From NCBI RefSeq assembly GCF_009833125.1, contig NZ_QRCC01000010.1, positions 124,001 through 188,000 of the forward strand: a stretch of 64,000 bases of DNA. Reading direction: 5' to 3'. The stretch's first letter is position 1. The number at the start of each line of letters is the position of its first letter. This DNA is from Nitrosomonas sp. HPC101. GTDB lineage: Bacteria > Pseudomonadota > Gammaproteobacteria > Burkholderiales > Nitrosomonadaceae. This document shows, piece after piece, positions 37,187 to 47,480 of this stretch. The translations under genes were made by a program, and so were the position numbers. The notes beneath the pieces were generated by a model. The model was not told the origin of the DNA. It ran no database searches and was given only the letters and a program-made list of their open reading frames with translations.

Positions 37187-39988
37187 CTAGCCGCTGTTTC
37201 TCAGTCCGGTGGCCACACCATTGATGGTCAGGTGGATTGCACGGCGGATCGCATCATCATCATCCCCCGAGCGGTAGCGGTGCAATAATTCTACTTGCAG
37301 ATGATTCAACGGATCGATATAGGGTGTACGAATCCGGATGCTGCGCGCCAGCGTGGGGTTGTCCTGTAGAAGCTCGGTATGTCCGGTGATGGCAAACAGC
37401 CATTTTATACAGCGTTCCCATTCCATCCGGATGGAGTTGAAGACATATTGGCGTAATTCAAGATCAGTTACCAGTTCCGCATAGCGCGAGGCAATACCCA
37501 GATCGCTCTTGGCCAGCACCATATCCATATTGGAAAGCAGGGTCTGGAAGAATGGCCAGGTGCGATACATCTCCTGTATCTGCGTCAATACGTCCTGTGT
37601 ATTTCCAGCCTGTTGTACGAAATTCTCGATGGCAGTGCCAAATCCATACCAACCGGGGAGCATTGTGCGATTCAGGCTCCAGCTGAAAACCCAGGGAATC
37701 GTGCGTAAATCCTCAATTTTGTTGGAGGGTTTGCGTGAAGTCGGGCGACTGCCGATATGCAAACCAGCAATTTCACGAATAGGTGTGGATTCCTGAAAAA
37801 ACTGTGTGAAGTTGGGTGTTTTGTAGACCAGGTCACGATAGGCCGTGCATGCGCTGGCAGACAGCTCTTCCATGATTTGATAGTATCGGGGAGTATGGCA
37901 ATGGGTAACATCGCGATCAAGCAAAGTGGATTCAATGGTGGCTGCCACCAGTGTTTCGAGGTTGCGTCGCCCGATTTCAGGATCTGTGTATTTGCTGGCG
38001 ATCACTTCTCCCTGCTCGGTCAGTCTGATCTGACCATTGACGCTGCCAGGAGGTTGCGCAAGTATTCCCTGATAGCTGGGACCGCCGCCACGTCCTACCG
38101 TACCGCCACGTCCGTGAAACAGTCTCAGCCGTACGTCGTGGCGGTTAAACACCTTGGTGAGTTCGATCTCGGCTTTGTGTATTTCCCAGTTGGAGGTTAC
38201 AAATCCACCATCCTTGTTGCTGTCGGAATAACCGAGCATGACTTCTTGCAGGTTTCCTCTGGACTGCAGCATCTTGCGGTACTCGGGCAGGGAAAACAGT
38301 TCTTCCATGACATTGGCACAGCCGCGCAGATCATCGATTGTTTCAAATAATGGAATAATGTTTACAGTTGATCGCGCCGCCTCGCCGAATTGGACCAATC
38401 CGGCTTCTTTCAACAGCAACGCTGCTTCCAGTATGTGGATCACCCCGGTTGCCATGGAGATAATGTAGTTGGGCAGTGCGACAGAGCCGAAGCGGCGCTG
38501 GATTTCAGCAGCCATTCTCAAGATTCGCAATTCGCCTTGCGTGATATCGGAGTAATCGGACAAAGATGAAACCAGCGGATGCGAGCGCTTGAGTTCAGCC
38601 AAAAGCCACTTGGTACGCTCCGCCTGAGATAAATCAGGGTAATGCCGATTGTCCTGAACATTTTTTTCATATAACTCGGACACGACCTGCTCGTGGATTT
38701 TGCTGTGTTGACGCATATCCAGCGATGCAAGGTGAAACCCAAATACATCTGCCGCACGACGCAGGTCACGTATGGCACCCTGGGCCAGCTTATTTGATCG
38801 ATGCTGTTTCAGGGAACGGATAACGATATCGAGATCATGTACGAATTCGGCGCTGTCGGCATAGGGTTCTGCTGTATTTTCCTGGTATTGCCGGCCAACG
38901 TGAGGGCTTAGGTACCGGCTGGTTGCAATCAGGCGTGCGTGCATGCCGAGGAAGACACGCCGGTAGGGTTCATCAATTCTGCTGGCAGGTAAGCCGGGTG
39001 CGGTTGAAGCCAGCCCTTCCAGTTCACTGGTTACCTTGATCAGGCGTTCGGTTAGACTCATGGTCTGGCCAATTCTTTCTACTTCATCGATGTAGTAGTC
39101 AAGGATTAATGCCGAGTGCCGTTCAGCGGCGTGCAGCATGATCTGATGGGTAACAAAAGGATTTCCGTCCCGGTCTCCTCCAATCCAGCTGCCAATTCGC
39201 AGAAACGAGGCAATACATGGCGCCGCCTTATCCATGTGACGCTCCAGGATATCTTCAATCTTGGCGTAAATATAGGGAATCTGTCTGAGAAAAGTATAGT
39301 GGTAATAGATCAGGCCGTTTTCGATTTCATCCTGCACCGTGAGCCTGACTGAACGCAGTACCCGGGTTTGCCACAACGTCAGGATCGCGGAACGCAAATC
39401 TTCCTCATTGTGGCGCAATTCATTGGGTGTAAGCTGGGTGCGATCCCGTTCTTTGAGCAGGCGCTGTATCTTCAGTTGATAATCCAGAATACTGCGTCGC
39501 TGTACCTCGGTGGGATGCGCTGTCAATACTGGAGAGATGAGTGCCCCGGCAAAGAAGTCTTCCAGTTGTTGCGTGTTGATTCCTTTTGCCACTACACGTT
39601 CCAGTGCTAACGTGACACTGCCATCCTGGGGAGGGGAACCTGCGCGCAGATGAGCGCGGCGACGGCGGTTATGATGCAAATCTTCGGCGATATTTGAGAG
39701 CAGTGAGAAATAGCTGAATGCCCGGACAACAGCGGTGGTTTCCTTGTGACTGAGGTGATTGAGGATGGTATCCAGTTCTTTTCCTGCTTCTTCGTCCTGT
39801 TCGCGACGAAAGCGTACGGCAGTCTGACGAATAGTTTCGACCAGATCAAATATCGGCTCTCCTTCCAGCTCCCGTATGGTGTCGCCCAGCATGCGCCCCA
39901 GCAAGCGAATATCTTCCCGTAGCGGATGATCTTTTTCTTGGGATGCGTTTTTTTCGGGAACGATATTTGCTAGGGTGTTCAGGCTCAT
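37187..39988 (-). CDS. ppc: Phosphoenolpyruvate carboxylase
   Basis: From the ATG at 39986-39988, with AGGAG nine bases upstream, the protein is 933 residues, in the usual range. Signature segments are [14 protein letters not shown] with the catalytic histidine, [42 protein letters not shown] (catalytic arginine and glycine loop) and IGSRPTSRK. The C-terminus ends [10 protein letters not shown], matching the family's NTG-like end. It carboxylates PEP to oxaloacetate, an anaplerotic step important in an autotroph. It diverges from hemC; the two starts are 126 bp apart. Confidence 0.97.
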   Translation of the reverse strand: MSLNTLANIVPEKNASQEKDHPLREDIRLLGRMLGDTIRELEGEPIFDLVETIRQTAVRFRREQDEEAGKELDTILNHLSHKETTAVVRAFSYFSLLSNIAEDLHHNRRRRAHLRAGSPPQDGSVTLALERVVAKGINTQQLEDFFAGALISPVLTAHPTEVQRRSILDYQLKIQRLLKERDRTQLTPNELRHNEEDLRSAILTLWQTRVLRSVRLTVQDEIENGLIYYHYTFLRQIPYIYAKIEDILERHMDKAAPCIASFLRIGSWIGGDRDGNPFVTHQIMLHAAERHSALILDYYIDEVERIGQTMSLTERLIKVTSELEGLASTAPGLPASRIDEPYRRVFLGMHARLIATSRYLSPHVGRQYQENTAEPYADSAEFVHDLDIVIRSLKQHRSNKLAQGAIRDLRRAADVFGFHLASLDMRQHSKIHEQVVSELYEKNVQDNRHYPDLSQAERTKWLLAELKRSHPLVSSLSDYSDITQGELRILRMAAEIQRRFGSVALPNYIISMATGVIHILEAALLLKEAGLVQFGEAARSTVNIIPLFETIDDLRGCANVMEELFSLPEYRKMLQSRGNLQEVMLGYSDSNKDGGFVTSNWEIHKAEIELTKVFNRHDVRLRLFHGRGGTVGRGGGPSYQGILAQPPGSVNGQIRLTEQGEVIASKYTDPEIGRRNLETLVAATIESTLLDRDVTHCHTPRYYQIMEELSASACTAYRDLVYKTPNFTQFFQESTPIREIAGLHIGSRPTSRKPSNKIEDLRTIPWVFSWSLNRTMLPGWYGFGTAIENFVQQAGNTQDVLTQIQEMYRTWPFFQTLLSNMDMVLAKSDLGIASRYAELVTDLELRQYVFNSIRMEWERCIKWLFAITGHTELLQDNPTLARSIRIRTPYIDPLNHLQVELLHRYRSGDDDDAIRRAIHLTINGVATGLRNSG

Positions 39989-40114
39989 TGTTGTGTGTCT
40001 CCTGTAATCATGGGCGCGAAATGTCATCGGGATGGAATGCAGCTGTTTGCCATCATCCATACCGGGATTGCCCGTGCTAGAATGGCGGCATTGCTTCAAA
40101 ATCAGTTTCTTATT

Positions 40115-41041
40115 ATGTCTAGTCCTGAAAAAATTGTTATTGCGTCGCGCGAGAGTCAGCTCGCTTTGTGGCAGGCAAATTTCATTCGAAGTCGTCTGAA
40201 TGAATTATACCCGCAAACTGATATCACCATACTTGGCATGACGACCAGGGGGGATCAGATCCTGGATGTTTCCCTGTCAAAAATCGGTGGCAAGGGGCTT
40301 TTTATCAAGGAGCTTGAGCTGGCGCTGGAAGATGGCCGTGCGGATATCGCAGTGCATTCCATGAAAGATGTGCCCATGATTGTTCCACCCGGATTCAGGC
40401 TGGCCGCCATCACGGAGCGGGAAGATCCGCACGATGCGTTTGTTTCCAATGATTTCGCCAGTCTGGAAGAATTGCCTGCCGGCAGTGTAGTGGGGACTTC
40501 CAGCTTGCGGCGCGAATCCCAGTTACGTGCACGTTTTCCGCATCTGCAAGTACACCCATTGCGCGGTAATGTTCAAACGCGACTGCGGAAGTTGGATGAG
40601 GGGGAGTACAGCGCAATTATTCTGGCCGCAGCCGGATTGAAACGCCTGGAACTGGCCTATCGCATCAGCATGCTGCTGCCATCCGAGCTGAGTCTCCCGG
40701 CGGTTGGGCAGGGTGCACTGGGTATCGAATGTCGCGACAATGATCCTGATATGGTGGAATGGATGAGGCCATTACATCATGCCACGACTGCTTATTGTGT
40801 GGAGGCAGAGCGTGCCATGAGCCGTATGCTGGGGGGGAGCTGTCAGGTGCCGCTGGGTGGGTTTGCTGAAATTTTTGAAGATGTATTGACCTTGCGGGGT
40901 TTTGTGGCAACCCCTGATGGATCTAAAATAATTGCAGATAAATTATGCGGTAAGCCGGAATCAGGAGAGCGGGTGGGTGAGCAGCTGGCGCAGAATCTGA
41001 AAGCGCATGGTGCGGAAGAGATTCTTGCTTCATTGGCCTGA
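40115..41041 (+). CDS. hemC: Porphobilinogen deaminase (hydroxymethylbilane synthase)
   Basis: The 308-residue protein from the ATG at 40115 ([20 protein letters not shown]) matches the normal start; the longer frame to 39995 overlaps the ppc promoter. [50 protein letters not shown] and the dipyrromethane cofactor cysteine in [12 protein letters not shown] are all there. It joins four porphobilinogens to hydroxymethylbilane. It heads a hemC-hemD-hemX-hemY cluster. Confidence 0.96.
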   Translation: MSSPEKIVIASRESQLALWQANFIRSRLNELYPQTDITILGMTTRGDQILDVSLSKIGGKGLFIKELELALEDGRADIAVHSMKDVPMIVPPGFRLAAITEREDPHDAFVSNDFASLEELPAGSVVGTSSLRRESQLRARFPHLQVHPLRGNVQTRLRKLDEGEYSAIILAAAGLKRLELAYRISMLLPSELSLPAVGQGALGIECRDNDPDMVEWMRPLHHATTAYCVEAERAMSRMLGGSCQVPLGGFAEIFEDVLTLRGFVATPDGSKIIADKLCGKPESGERVGEQLAQNLKAHGAEEILASLA

Positions 41042-41060
41042 AATGTGATCGGAGTGGATA

Positions 41061-41843
41061 GTGTCTCCTGATCGGCTGGCAGGCAAAAGTATTTTGATTA
41101 CCCGCCCATTGCATCAGTCAGGTAATCTGGCGGCGCGAATCAGAGAGCTGGATGGGGAGCCATGGCTGTTTCCTGTGCTGGAAATTTCCGATAGCGAAAA
41201 CAGGCAGCCATTACTTGATCTGATTGCGCGACTCGATGATTTTGATCTGGCTGTTTTTGTCAGCCCAAATGCAGTGGAAAGAGTCATGCCATTAGTTCTC
41301 AAGGAGCACAGTTGGCCTGGGCATGTGCGTGTTGCAACCGTGGGCAAGGGGAGTGCCAAAGTGCTCGAGTGTTATGGCATATCCAATATTATTGTTCCGG
41401 AAGAGGGTTCTGACAGCGAAGCATTGTTGCGCATGCCGCAATTGCAGATCATACAGAACAGACGCATTGTCATTTTTCGCGGTAATGGAGGGCGAAAATT
41501 GCTGGGGGATACGCTGCGTGATCGTGGTGCCAATGTTGAATATGTTGAATGTTATCGTCGCCGTAAACCGGAAGTAGATCCCTTGCCGTTGTTGAAATGC
41601 TGGCGTGATAACGGGATTCAGGCAGTTATCGTAAGCAGTAGCGAAGGTCTGAATAATTTATTTGACATGATTGGCGAAACAGGCCAACAATTGCTTAGAG
41701 CTACCACCGTGTTTACGGCGCACGACCGGATCGAGTGTAGGGCAAGAGAGTTGGGTATCAGGAAAATATATCGTACTCCTCTCGGAGATGAAGGGACTGT
41801 GCAGGGTTTGCTGGAATATTTCGGAAAAATACAGTCACACTGA
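41061..41843 (+). CDS. hemD: Uroporphyrinogen-III synthase
   Basis: The 260-residue protein begins with GTG, preceded by GGAG. HemD proteins are poorly conserved, but the sequence shows the typical ILITRPLHQSGNLAARI, VFVSPNAVERVMP, VATVGKGSAKVL, GSDSEALLRMPQLQ, VIFRGNGGRKLLGDTLRDRG, ECYRRRKPE and SSSEGLNNLFDM pieces. It closes and inverts ring D of hydroxymethylbilane. It follows hemC by 19 bp. Confidence 0.93.
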   Translation: MSPDRLAGKSILITRPLHQSGNLAARIRELDGEPWLFPVLEISDSENRQPLLDLIARLDDFDLAVFVSPNAVERVMPLVLKEHSWPGHVRVATVGKGSAKVLECYGISNIIVPEEGSDSEALLRMPQLQIIQNRRIVIFRGNGGRKLLGDTLRDRGANVEYVECYRRRKPEVDPLPLLKCWRDNGIQAVIVSSSEGLNNLFDMIGETGQQLLRATTVFTAHDRIECRARELGIRKIYRTPLGDEGTVQGLLEYFGKIQSH

Positions 41844-41857
41844 TAGCGCCCGATCAT

Positions 41858-42886
41858 ATGAATAAATACACGCAGGTTTCGACTTCCGGATCAGCTCGCC
41901 GCCTGGCCGTTGTTGTCCTGATGATCCTGTTGATTGCAATGGCTTTCATGCTGTGGAAGTGGGCTGAAAAACAGGGACATATCTCCGCAATGGAGCATTC
42001 CCTGACAGCATATCTGGCAGATGCTGATGTTTTCAGCAGCCATTCACGTGAAATACTTGCCGAGCTCGAGCTTGAAAAAACAGAAATCGAGCAGCGTTTA
42101 AGTCGTCTGGAAGAAAGATTACAGGTTGCCCGTGAATTGCCGGTTGAGGTTGGTAAACTGCCCGATGATGGCAGTAATCGTGCTGAAGTCTGGATATTGG
42201 GTGCAGTTGAACGTCTTGTCGTTGCAGCTGATCGTGATCTGCAGCTGACAGGCGATGTGCGTTCTGCACTCGATTCATTGAAATATGCGCAGGAGCTGCT
42301 GCAATCTGCTGAAATATCGAGTTCCCCGAAATTGAACGAGATGTTGGCAGAGGATATTGAGCAGCTTGAAGCAGTGGCTGCAGTGGATATCCAGGAGATT
42401 AATCGGGATATCACAGAGCTTGCTGCCCAGATTGATAGTCTGCCTCTGATGATGGACTCCAATCTGATAGAAATTGATTGGCCGGAAAAACAGGACACGC
42501 CCAAGCCAGGTTTATGGCATCGTTATCTGCACGAAATAAAGAGAGATTTCAGCCGGTTGGTCAAAATTGAAAAAATGAGTGATTCCGGAACATCACTATT
42601 ATCACCTTCCCAGATCCGCCTTCTAAAAGAAAACATCAGACTGCAGTTGATGCAGGCGCGCCTTGCCCTGTTGACTCGGGATGAGCACAATTTTCGTGCT
42701 GCTGTGAAAACTGCAACAAATTGGATTCAGAAGTATTTTAATACTGAAGCTCAGTCGGTTAAAGATGCTCTGGGGGGGCTGGAGAGATTGGCCAGTATTA
42801 ACATTGGATCACAGTTACCAAATCTGGGAGAAATGCTGGGGATTGTGTATCACGATCAACTCATGCTGAAAGGAGAAAGTGAATGA
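41858..42886 (+). CDS. hemX: HemX-like membrane protein
   Basis: A 342-residue protein with one N-terminal transmembrane helix (LAVVVLMILLIAMAFMLW) and a mainly helical, coiled-coil-prone remainder. This matches HemX as found between hemD and hemY in proteobacteria. It is often mislabelled uroporphyrinogen-III methyltransferase, but no SAM-binding motif is visible. The function is unknown; it is presumed to assist heme synthesis at the membrane. Its stop overlaps the hemY start by four bases. Confidence 0.88.
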   Translation: MNKYTQVSTSGSARRLAVVVLMILLIAMAFMLWKWAEKQGHISAMEHSLTAYLADADVFSSHSREILAELELEKTEIEQRLSRLEERLQVARELPVEVGKLPDDGSNRAEVWILGAVERLVVAADRDLQLTGDVRSALDSLKYAQELLQSAEISSSPKLNEMLAEDIEQLEAVAAVDIQEINRDITELAAQIDSLPLMMDSNLIEIDWPEKQDTPKPGLWHRYLHEIKRDFSRLVKIEKMSDSGTSLLSPSQIRLLKENIRLQLMQARLALLTRDEHNFRAAVKTATNWIQKYFNTEAQSVKDALGGLERLASINIGSQLPNLGEMLGIVYHDQLMLKGESE

Positions 42887-44064
42887 AACTGGTGTTATGG
42901 GTACTGGTATTGTTTGCGTCAGCAACAGCTATCGTATTGGCTGCGTATTACAATACAGGCTCGGTTTTGTTTACCGTGCCACCTTACAAAATTGAGCTTG
43001 CATTCAACACATTCGTCATAATGGTGCTGTCAGTTTTTACTGTGTTTTATATGCTGCTGCGGATACTGTCCGGATTATCTGGCATTAATAAGCGATTGCG
43101 GGCCAAAAAAGCCGAGCAGCTGACATGGTCTGGTGTGAAAGCGTTTTTTGAGGCACGTTATGATCGTGCGATGAAATTTTCAGAAAAGGCTTTCAAGCTT
43201 ACTGATACACAAGCGGCCAAAGCTTTGAATGCTGTAGTAGCAGCTCGATCAGCCCACCAGCAGAAAAACTATTCACAGCGTGATCATTTCTTGGCGGCTG
43301 CCAGGGAACAGGCACCTGCAGGCAGAGTGCTGACACTGATTGCCGAAACGGAATTGTTTCTGGATGAAGGACGTTATGACGATGCTCTGGCAGCTCTGCA
43401 ATCAATTTATTCGTTTGGCGGCCTGCAAAATACTGCTGTGCTTTTACTGGAGCTGAAAGCACAGCAGATGGCTGGAAACTGGGATGCCGTACTGGAATTG
43501 ACCCAAGTGTTATCAAATCGTGCGTTTGTTGATCGAGATCTTGTGGAGGAATTGCGGCACCGGGCACATTTGGAGAATATCAAGAAAAATACAAAAGATA
43601 TTGTTTTGTTGAAAAAATATTGGGGGACCTTGTCGTGGCACGAAAAAACCGATGGCAGGATTGCAGTTGCAGCTGCTCGTGCGTTAATGGCTCAAGGAGA
43701 TAATGCCGCTGCACAAAAGATCATTGAGAATGGTCTGGATGCTGGGCTATATCCAGAGCTGGTGACTTTATATGCTGATTGTCAAAGTGGTATAGTCAGC
43801 TGGCAGATACAGCGGGCAGAAAACTGGCTTACAAAATATCCAAACAACGCCGATTTATTATTGACGCTGGGAAGGCTCTGTACTTACGGGGAATTATGGG
43901 GCAAAGCGCAAAGCTACCTTGAGGCAAGCTTGTCAATCGAACCAGGATATCCGGCACATCTTGCATTAGCTCAACTATTCGAAAAACTGGGCAAACAGGA
44001 AGCAGCCAGCGAACATTACCGCAAGGGGCTGGATTTTGTACTCAAGCAGATCGGTTCAACCTGA
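42883..44064 (+). CDS. hemY: HemY protein, membrane protein with TPR repeats
   Basis: The 393-residue protein has two N-terminal helices (LVLWVLVLFASATAIVLAAY and IELAFNTFVIMVLSVFTVFY), then TPR-like helical repeats, as in the enterobacterial HemY (not protoporphyrinogen oxidase). Typical pieces are WSGVKAFFEARYDRAMKFSEK, ADLLLTLGRLCTYGELWGKAQSYLE and PAHLALAQLFEKLGKQEAA. It is coupled to hemX. Its stop is four bases from the stop of the convergent reductase gene. Confidence 0.9.
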   Translation: MKLVLWVLVLFASATAIVLAAYYNTGSVLFTVPPYKIELAFNTFVIMVLSVFTVFYMLLRILSGLSGINKRLRAKKAEQLTWSGVKAFFEARYDRAMKFSEKAFKLTDTQAAKALNAVVAARSAHQQKNYSQRDHFLAAAREQAPAGRVLTLIAETELFLDEGRYDDALAALQSIYSFGGLQNTAVLLLELKAQQMAGNWDAVLELTQVLSNRAFVDRDLVEELRHRAHLENIKKNTKDIVLLKKYWGTLSWHEKTDGRIAVAAARALMAQGDNAAAQKIIENGLDAGLYPELVTLYADCQSGIVSWQIQRAENWLTKYPNNADLLLTLGRLCTYGELWGKAQSYLEASLSIEPGYPAHLALAQLFEKLGKQEAASEHYRKGLDFVLKQIGST

Positions 44065-44068
44065 TTTA

Positions 44069-45115
44069 TCAGGTTGTTGCCAGCTTTGAGGGGATGAAGG
44101 CGTCAGAGAAGAAATTCGCGCTCTGCAAACTCCGCTGACTGGTGAAATGGTCGAAAGCTGCTTTTACCATGGCCGGCGCGCCACAGGCATAAACCTGACA
44201 ATCCAGCAATGTATCTGTATCGTCCATGACGGCTTGGTGTACCAGGCCGGTTCTTCCCTGCCAGTTATCGGTTAGAAGCGGTTCGGATAGTACCGGGATG
44301 TAACTGAAATTCTCGTTTTCTTTTTCCCATTGTAGGGCCAGGTCATTCAGATAAAGACCATCTCTGGTTCGTGCTCCCCAGTATAGTTTTATTTTGTTGT
44401 GTGTAAAGCAAGTATTCTCCGTGTGAAAAAGATGTTCCAACATACTTTTTACAGGTGCAAAACCGGTGCCGCCAGCAAGAAAAATAATGGGTGTGTCTTT
44501 CTTGGGCGTGTTGTGCAGAAAAAATGACCCCAAAGGACCTTCGAACCGGAGAATATCTTTTTCTTTCATGTGAGAAAAAACATAATCCGAAAATACTCCG
44601 CCTGCGTAATTGCGGGTATGTAACTGCAGAAATTCATCATTACCGGGTGCATTAGCCAGAGAAAAGCTGCGGCGTTGACCATCCTTCATCAGAATATCGA
44701 TATACTGCCCCGGCAGGAATTGCAAGCGTTCGTTTGTGGGCAATTTCAGGTAAATGATCATGACATCGGATGCGACATGTTCCAGCTTGTATACCCGGCA
44801 GGGCATGGTACGAACCTTGATATCCTTGACTGCTTCGATTTCCTGGCATTCAATTTCCAGATCAGAAAGAGGTTTGGCACAGCAAAAAAGTGCCAGCTGT
44901 TGTTCTTTCTCCTGTTCTGTTAATGCTTCTTCGCTATAAGCGCCGTAATCAACGATCCCTTGTATAATTTTTCCCTTGCATGTGCCGCACGATCCATTGC
45001 GACAGCCATAAGGTAAGGATAGTCCATGGCGCAAAGCCGCCCCGAGAATCGTTTCGGTCGGCTCGGTAGTGATGATATGGCCGCTTGGCCTGAAAGTGAT
45101 ACGGTAAGACTCCAT
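44069..45115 (-). CDS. 2Fe-2S/flavin oxidoreductase (CDP-6-deoxy-3,4-glucoseen reductase-like)
   Basis: The 348-residue protein has an N-terminal plant-type ferredoxin domain (LPYGCRNGSCGTCKGKI, then ALFCCAKP). An FAD-binding domain follows (GQYIDILMKDGQRRSFSLAN) and then an NAD(P)H domain (IIFLAGGTGFAPVKSMLEHL, YWGARTRDGLY, VYACGAPAMVKAA). This order is that of AscD-like CDP-deoxyglucoseen reductases and of mono-oxygenase reductases. The partner is not encoded nearby, so electron transfer from NAD(P)H to an unknown acceptor is all that can be said. Confidence 0.88.
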   Translation of the reverse strand: MESYRITFRPSGHIITTEPTETILGAALRHGLSLPYGCRNGSCGTCKGKIIQGIVDYGAYSEEALTEQEKEQQLALFCCAKPLSDLEIECQEIEAVKDIKVRTMPCRVYKLEHVASDVMIIYLKLPTNERLQFLPGQYIDILMKDGQRRSFSLANAPGNDEFLQLHTRNYAGGVFSDYVFSHMKEKDILRFEGPLGSFFLHNTPKKDTPIIFLAGGTGFAPVKSMLEHLFHTENTCFTHNKIKLYWGARTRDGLYLNDLALQWEKENENFSYIPVLSEPLLTDNWQGRTGLVHQAVMDDTDTLLDCQVYACGAPAMVKAAFDHFTSQRSLQSANFFSDAFIPSKLATT

Positions 45116-45147
45116 TGGGGAGGTATGACTGACAAATAAATTGGATT

Positions 45148-46071
45148 ATGAAAAATAAGCTGCTGATTGTGGGGTGCGGTGATATTGCTTCAAGAGCAGC
45201 TTGTTTGCTCGGACAGCGTTATCGATTGTTTGGTTTATGTCGCAAGGTTGAAAATTTTGATAATTTGCGTTCACTGGGTATCAGGCCGATAGCGGGCGAT
45301 CTGGATCAACCTGCAAGCCTTGAGAGAATAGCGGGAATTGCAGCTCATTCGATCTTGCACCTCGCTCCGCCTCCTGGTCATGGCAAGCGCGATACACGCA
45401 CATTACACTTGTTGTCGGCACTTTCCCGGCGGCCATCAAATGTAAAAGAAAGAATACTACCACAACAGCTGATCTATATCAGTACCAGCGGGGTTTACGG
45501 AGATTGTGGCGGTGACCGGATTCATGAAGGCCGCCCGGTGAATCCAGGCAGTGATCGTGCCTGTCGTCGGCTGGATGCAGAACAGCAGATCAAAAGCTGG
45601 GGGAGGCGTAATGGAGTGCGCGTATCTATTTTGCGCGTGCCAGGGATCTATGCGCACAACCGGCTCCCGCTTGAACGTTTGCGACAGGGTACACCTGCTT
45701 TGTTGCCGGCTGAGGATAGTTACACGAATCATATCCATGCTGACGATCTGGCTCGTATTATCGTGGCTGTGCTGCGTTTTGGTAAACCGGGCAGAATTTA
45801 TCACGCAAGTGATGATTCCTGTCTGAAAATGGGGGAATATTTCGATCTGGTAGCAGACCATTTTGCTTTGTCCCATACAAGAAAAATTACCCGTCAGGAT
45901 GCCCGGAAAACACTCTCTCCCAGCCTGTTGTCCTTCATGCTGGAATCGAGACGTTTAATTAATGATCGTATGAAACGCGAGTTAAAAGTCCGGTTACGTT
46001 ACCCGACTGTGGAGGCCTGTCTGACAGAGATGAAAAAAATACCGTTCAAACCCGAAAATCCTGATGGATAG
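45148..46071 (+). CDS. SDR-type NAD-dependent epimerase/dehydratase family protein
   Basis: The 307-residue protein has an N-terminal Rossmann motif of the atypical kind (LLIVGCGDIASRAACLLGQ) and the segments YISTSGVYGDCGGD, LRVPGIYAHNRLPLERLRQG and NHIHADDLARIIVAVL. It resembles the YeeZ-like atypical SDR proteins, whose substrate is unknown. The usual YxxxK pair is not evident, so catalysis is uncertain. It diverges from the reductase gene by 32 bp. Confidence 0.8.
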   Translation: MKNKLLIVGCGDIASRAACLLGQRYRLFGLCRKVENFDNLRSLGIRPIAGDLDQPASLERIAGIAAHSILHLAPPPGHGKRDTRTLHLLSALSRRPSNVKERILPQQLIYISTSGVYGDCGGDRIHEGRPVNPGSDRACRRLDAEQQIKSWGRRNGVRVSILRVPGIYAHNRLPLERLRQGTPALLPAEDSYTNHIHADDLARIIVAVLRFGKPGRIYHASDDSCLKMGEYFDLVADHFALSHTRKITRQDARKTLSPSLLSFMLESRRLINDRMKRELKVRLRYPTVEACLTEMKKIPFKPENPDG

Positions 46072-46219
46072 TGCGCCTGCTGCTTGCATATATGCTGATT
46101 TGGCGGGTGAAACCGGGACACAGCTTAGTGTGTGCCCAGCTGTGATTTCCAAGTTAAATAATTTTGTACTTCCTGCCGTATAACCATGATCCAAATCAGC
46201 AAGATAAAAGGGAATTGGC

Positions 46220-47440
46220 ATGGTAACGATTGCAACATCAGAAAAGAAGATCAAGGAATTCAATTTTCTGTGGGAAGGAAAAGATAGAACGGGGAAGATG
46301 ATTAAAGGGGAGTTGCGCGCGGCGGGTGCGGTTGTAGTTACTTCTAGATTACGCCGACAGGGTATCAGGGTAACAAAAATTACCAAGGCGAGACCTGGTG
46401 GAAAAATTACCGATAAAGATATTACATTGTTTACGCGTCAGCTTGCGACGATGATGAAATCAGGTATACCTTTGCTGCAGGCCTTTGATATTGTAGGAAA
46501 AGGTCACAGCAACCGTGCAGCGGGCAAACTGTTGATGGATATCAAATCGGAGGTGGAAACAGGCAGCAGTCTGGCCAATGCGTTCAAAAGACACCCACTT
46601 TATTTCGACTCCCTGTTTTGCAATCTGGTAGCGGCAGGAGAAGCTGCTGGTATTCTGGACAGCCTGCTTGACAGACTGGCCACCTATAAGGAAAAAATTC
46701 AGGCGATCAAAGGGAAGATCAAATCGGCCCTGTTCTATCCCATTTCAATCATCGTAGTTGCATTTATCATTACTACGGTAATCATGATATTCGTCATCCC
46801 GGCCTTTAAGGAACTTTTCCATGGATTTGGTGCAGATCTGCCTGCCCCGACCCTGTTGGTCATGACGATTTCTGATTTCTTTGTAGGTTACTGGTGGGCG
46901 ATCTTTGGAGGCATCGGCGGCGGATTGTATGCATTTTTCTATACATGGAAACGTTCTGCCGCAATGCAGCGTGGTATGGATCGACTGGCACTGCGGTTGC
47001 CGATTTTTGGGGAAGTAATCCGTAAAGCCACGATTGCCCGCTGGTCCCGTACGCTTTCAACCATGTTTGCTGCTGGCGTCCCTCTGGTTGAAGCACTGAA
47101 TTCAGTAGCGGGTGCGGCTGGAAACCAAGTGTACTTTGAGGCCGCCAAAAATATACAGAACGAGGTCCGCACCGGTAGCAGTCTGGTGGATGCGATGACG
47201 GCCACCAGCGTTTTTCCATCCATGGTGCTACAGATGGTTTCTATCGGGGAAGAATCGGGTTCGCTCGATGCCATGCTTAGTAAGGTTGCCGATTTTTTTG
47301 AGGCAGAAGTGGATGATGCGGTGGAAGCACTTTCCAGTTTGATGGAGCCACTTATCATGGTGGTGCTGGGTACGCTTATTGGCGGAATGGTCATTGCCAT
47401 GTACCTGCCCATTTTTAAAATGGGTCAGGTTGTCGGATAG
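46220..47440 (+). CDS. pilC: Type IV pilus inner-membrane platform protein PilC
   Basis: The 406-residue protein carries two GspF/PilC domains: FTRQLATMMKSGIPLLQAFD with GEAAGILDSLLDRLA, and SRTLSTMFAAGVPLVEALN with GEESGSLDAMLSKVA. Three hydrophobic segments include FYPISIIVVAFIITTVIMIFV. PilC anchors the pilus assembly ATPases and guides pilin extraction. pilB, often just upstream, is not present; the preceding gene is an SDR protein and the 148-bp gap may hold a promoter. pilD follows. Confidence 0.95.
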   Translation: MVTIATSEKKIKEFNFLWEGKDRTGKMIKGELRAAGAVVVTSRLRRQGIRVTKITKARPGGKITDKDITLFTRQLATMMKSGIPLLQAFDIVGKGHSNRAAGKLLMDIKSEVETGSSLANAFKRHPLYFDSLFCNLVAAGEAAGILDSLLDRLATYKEKIQAIKGKIKSALFYPISIIVVAFIITTVIMIFVIPAFKELFHGFGADLPAPTLLVMTISDFFVGYWWAIFGGIGGGLYAFFYTWKRSAAMQRGMDRLALRLPIFGEVIRKATIARWSRTLSTMFAAGVPLVEALNSVAGAAGNQVYFEAAKNIQNEVRTGSSLVDAMTATSVFPSMVLQMVSIGEESGSLDAMLSKVADFFEAEVDDAVEALSSLMEPLIMVVLGTLIGGMVIAMYLPIFKMGQVVG

Positions 47441-47480
47441 CCTGATGCTGTTTTTGCAACCGAACCAGGACAGGTAGTGC

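Noticed and set aside
41858-42886. hemX as uroporphyrinogen-III methyltransferase
   Set aside because: No SAM-binding motif is seen; the single-helix, coiled-coil layout fits HemX.
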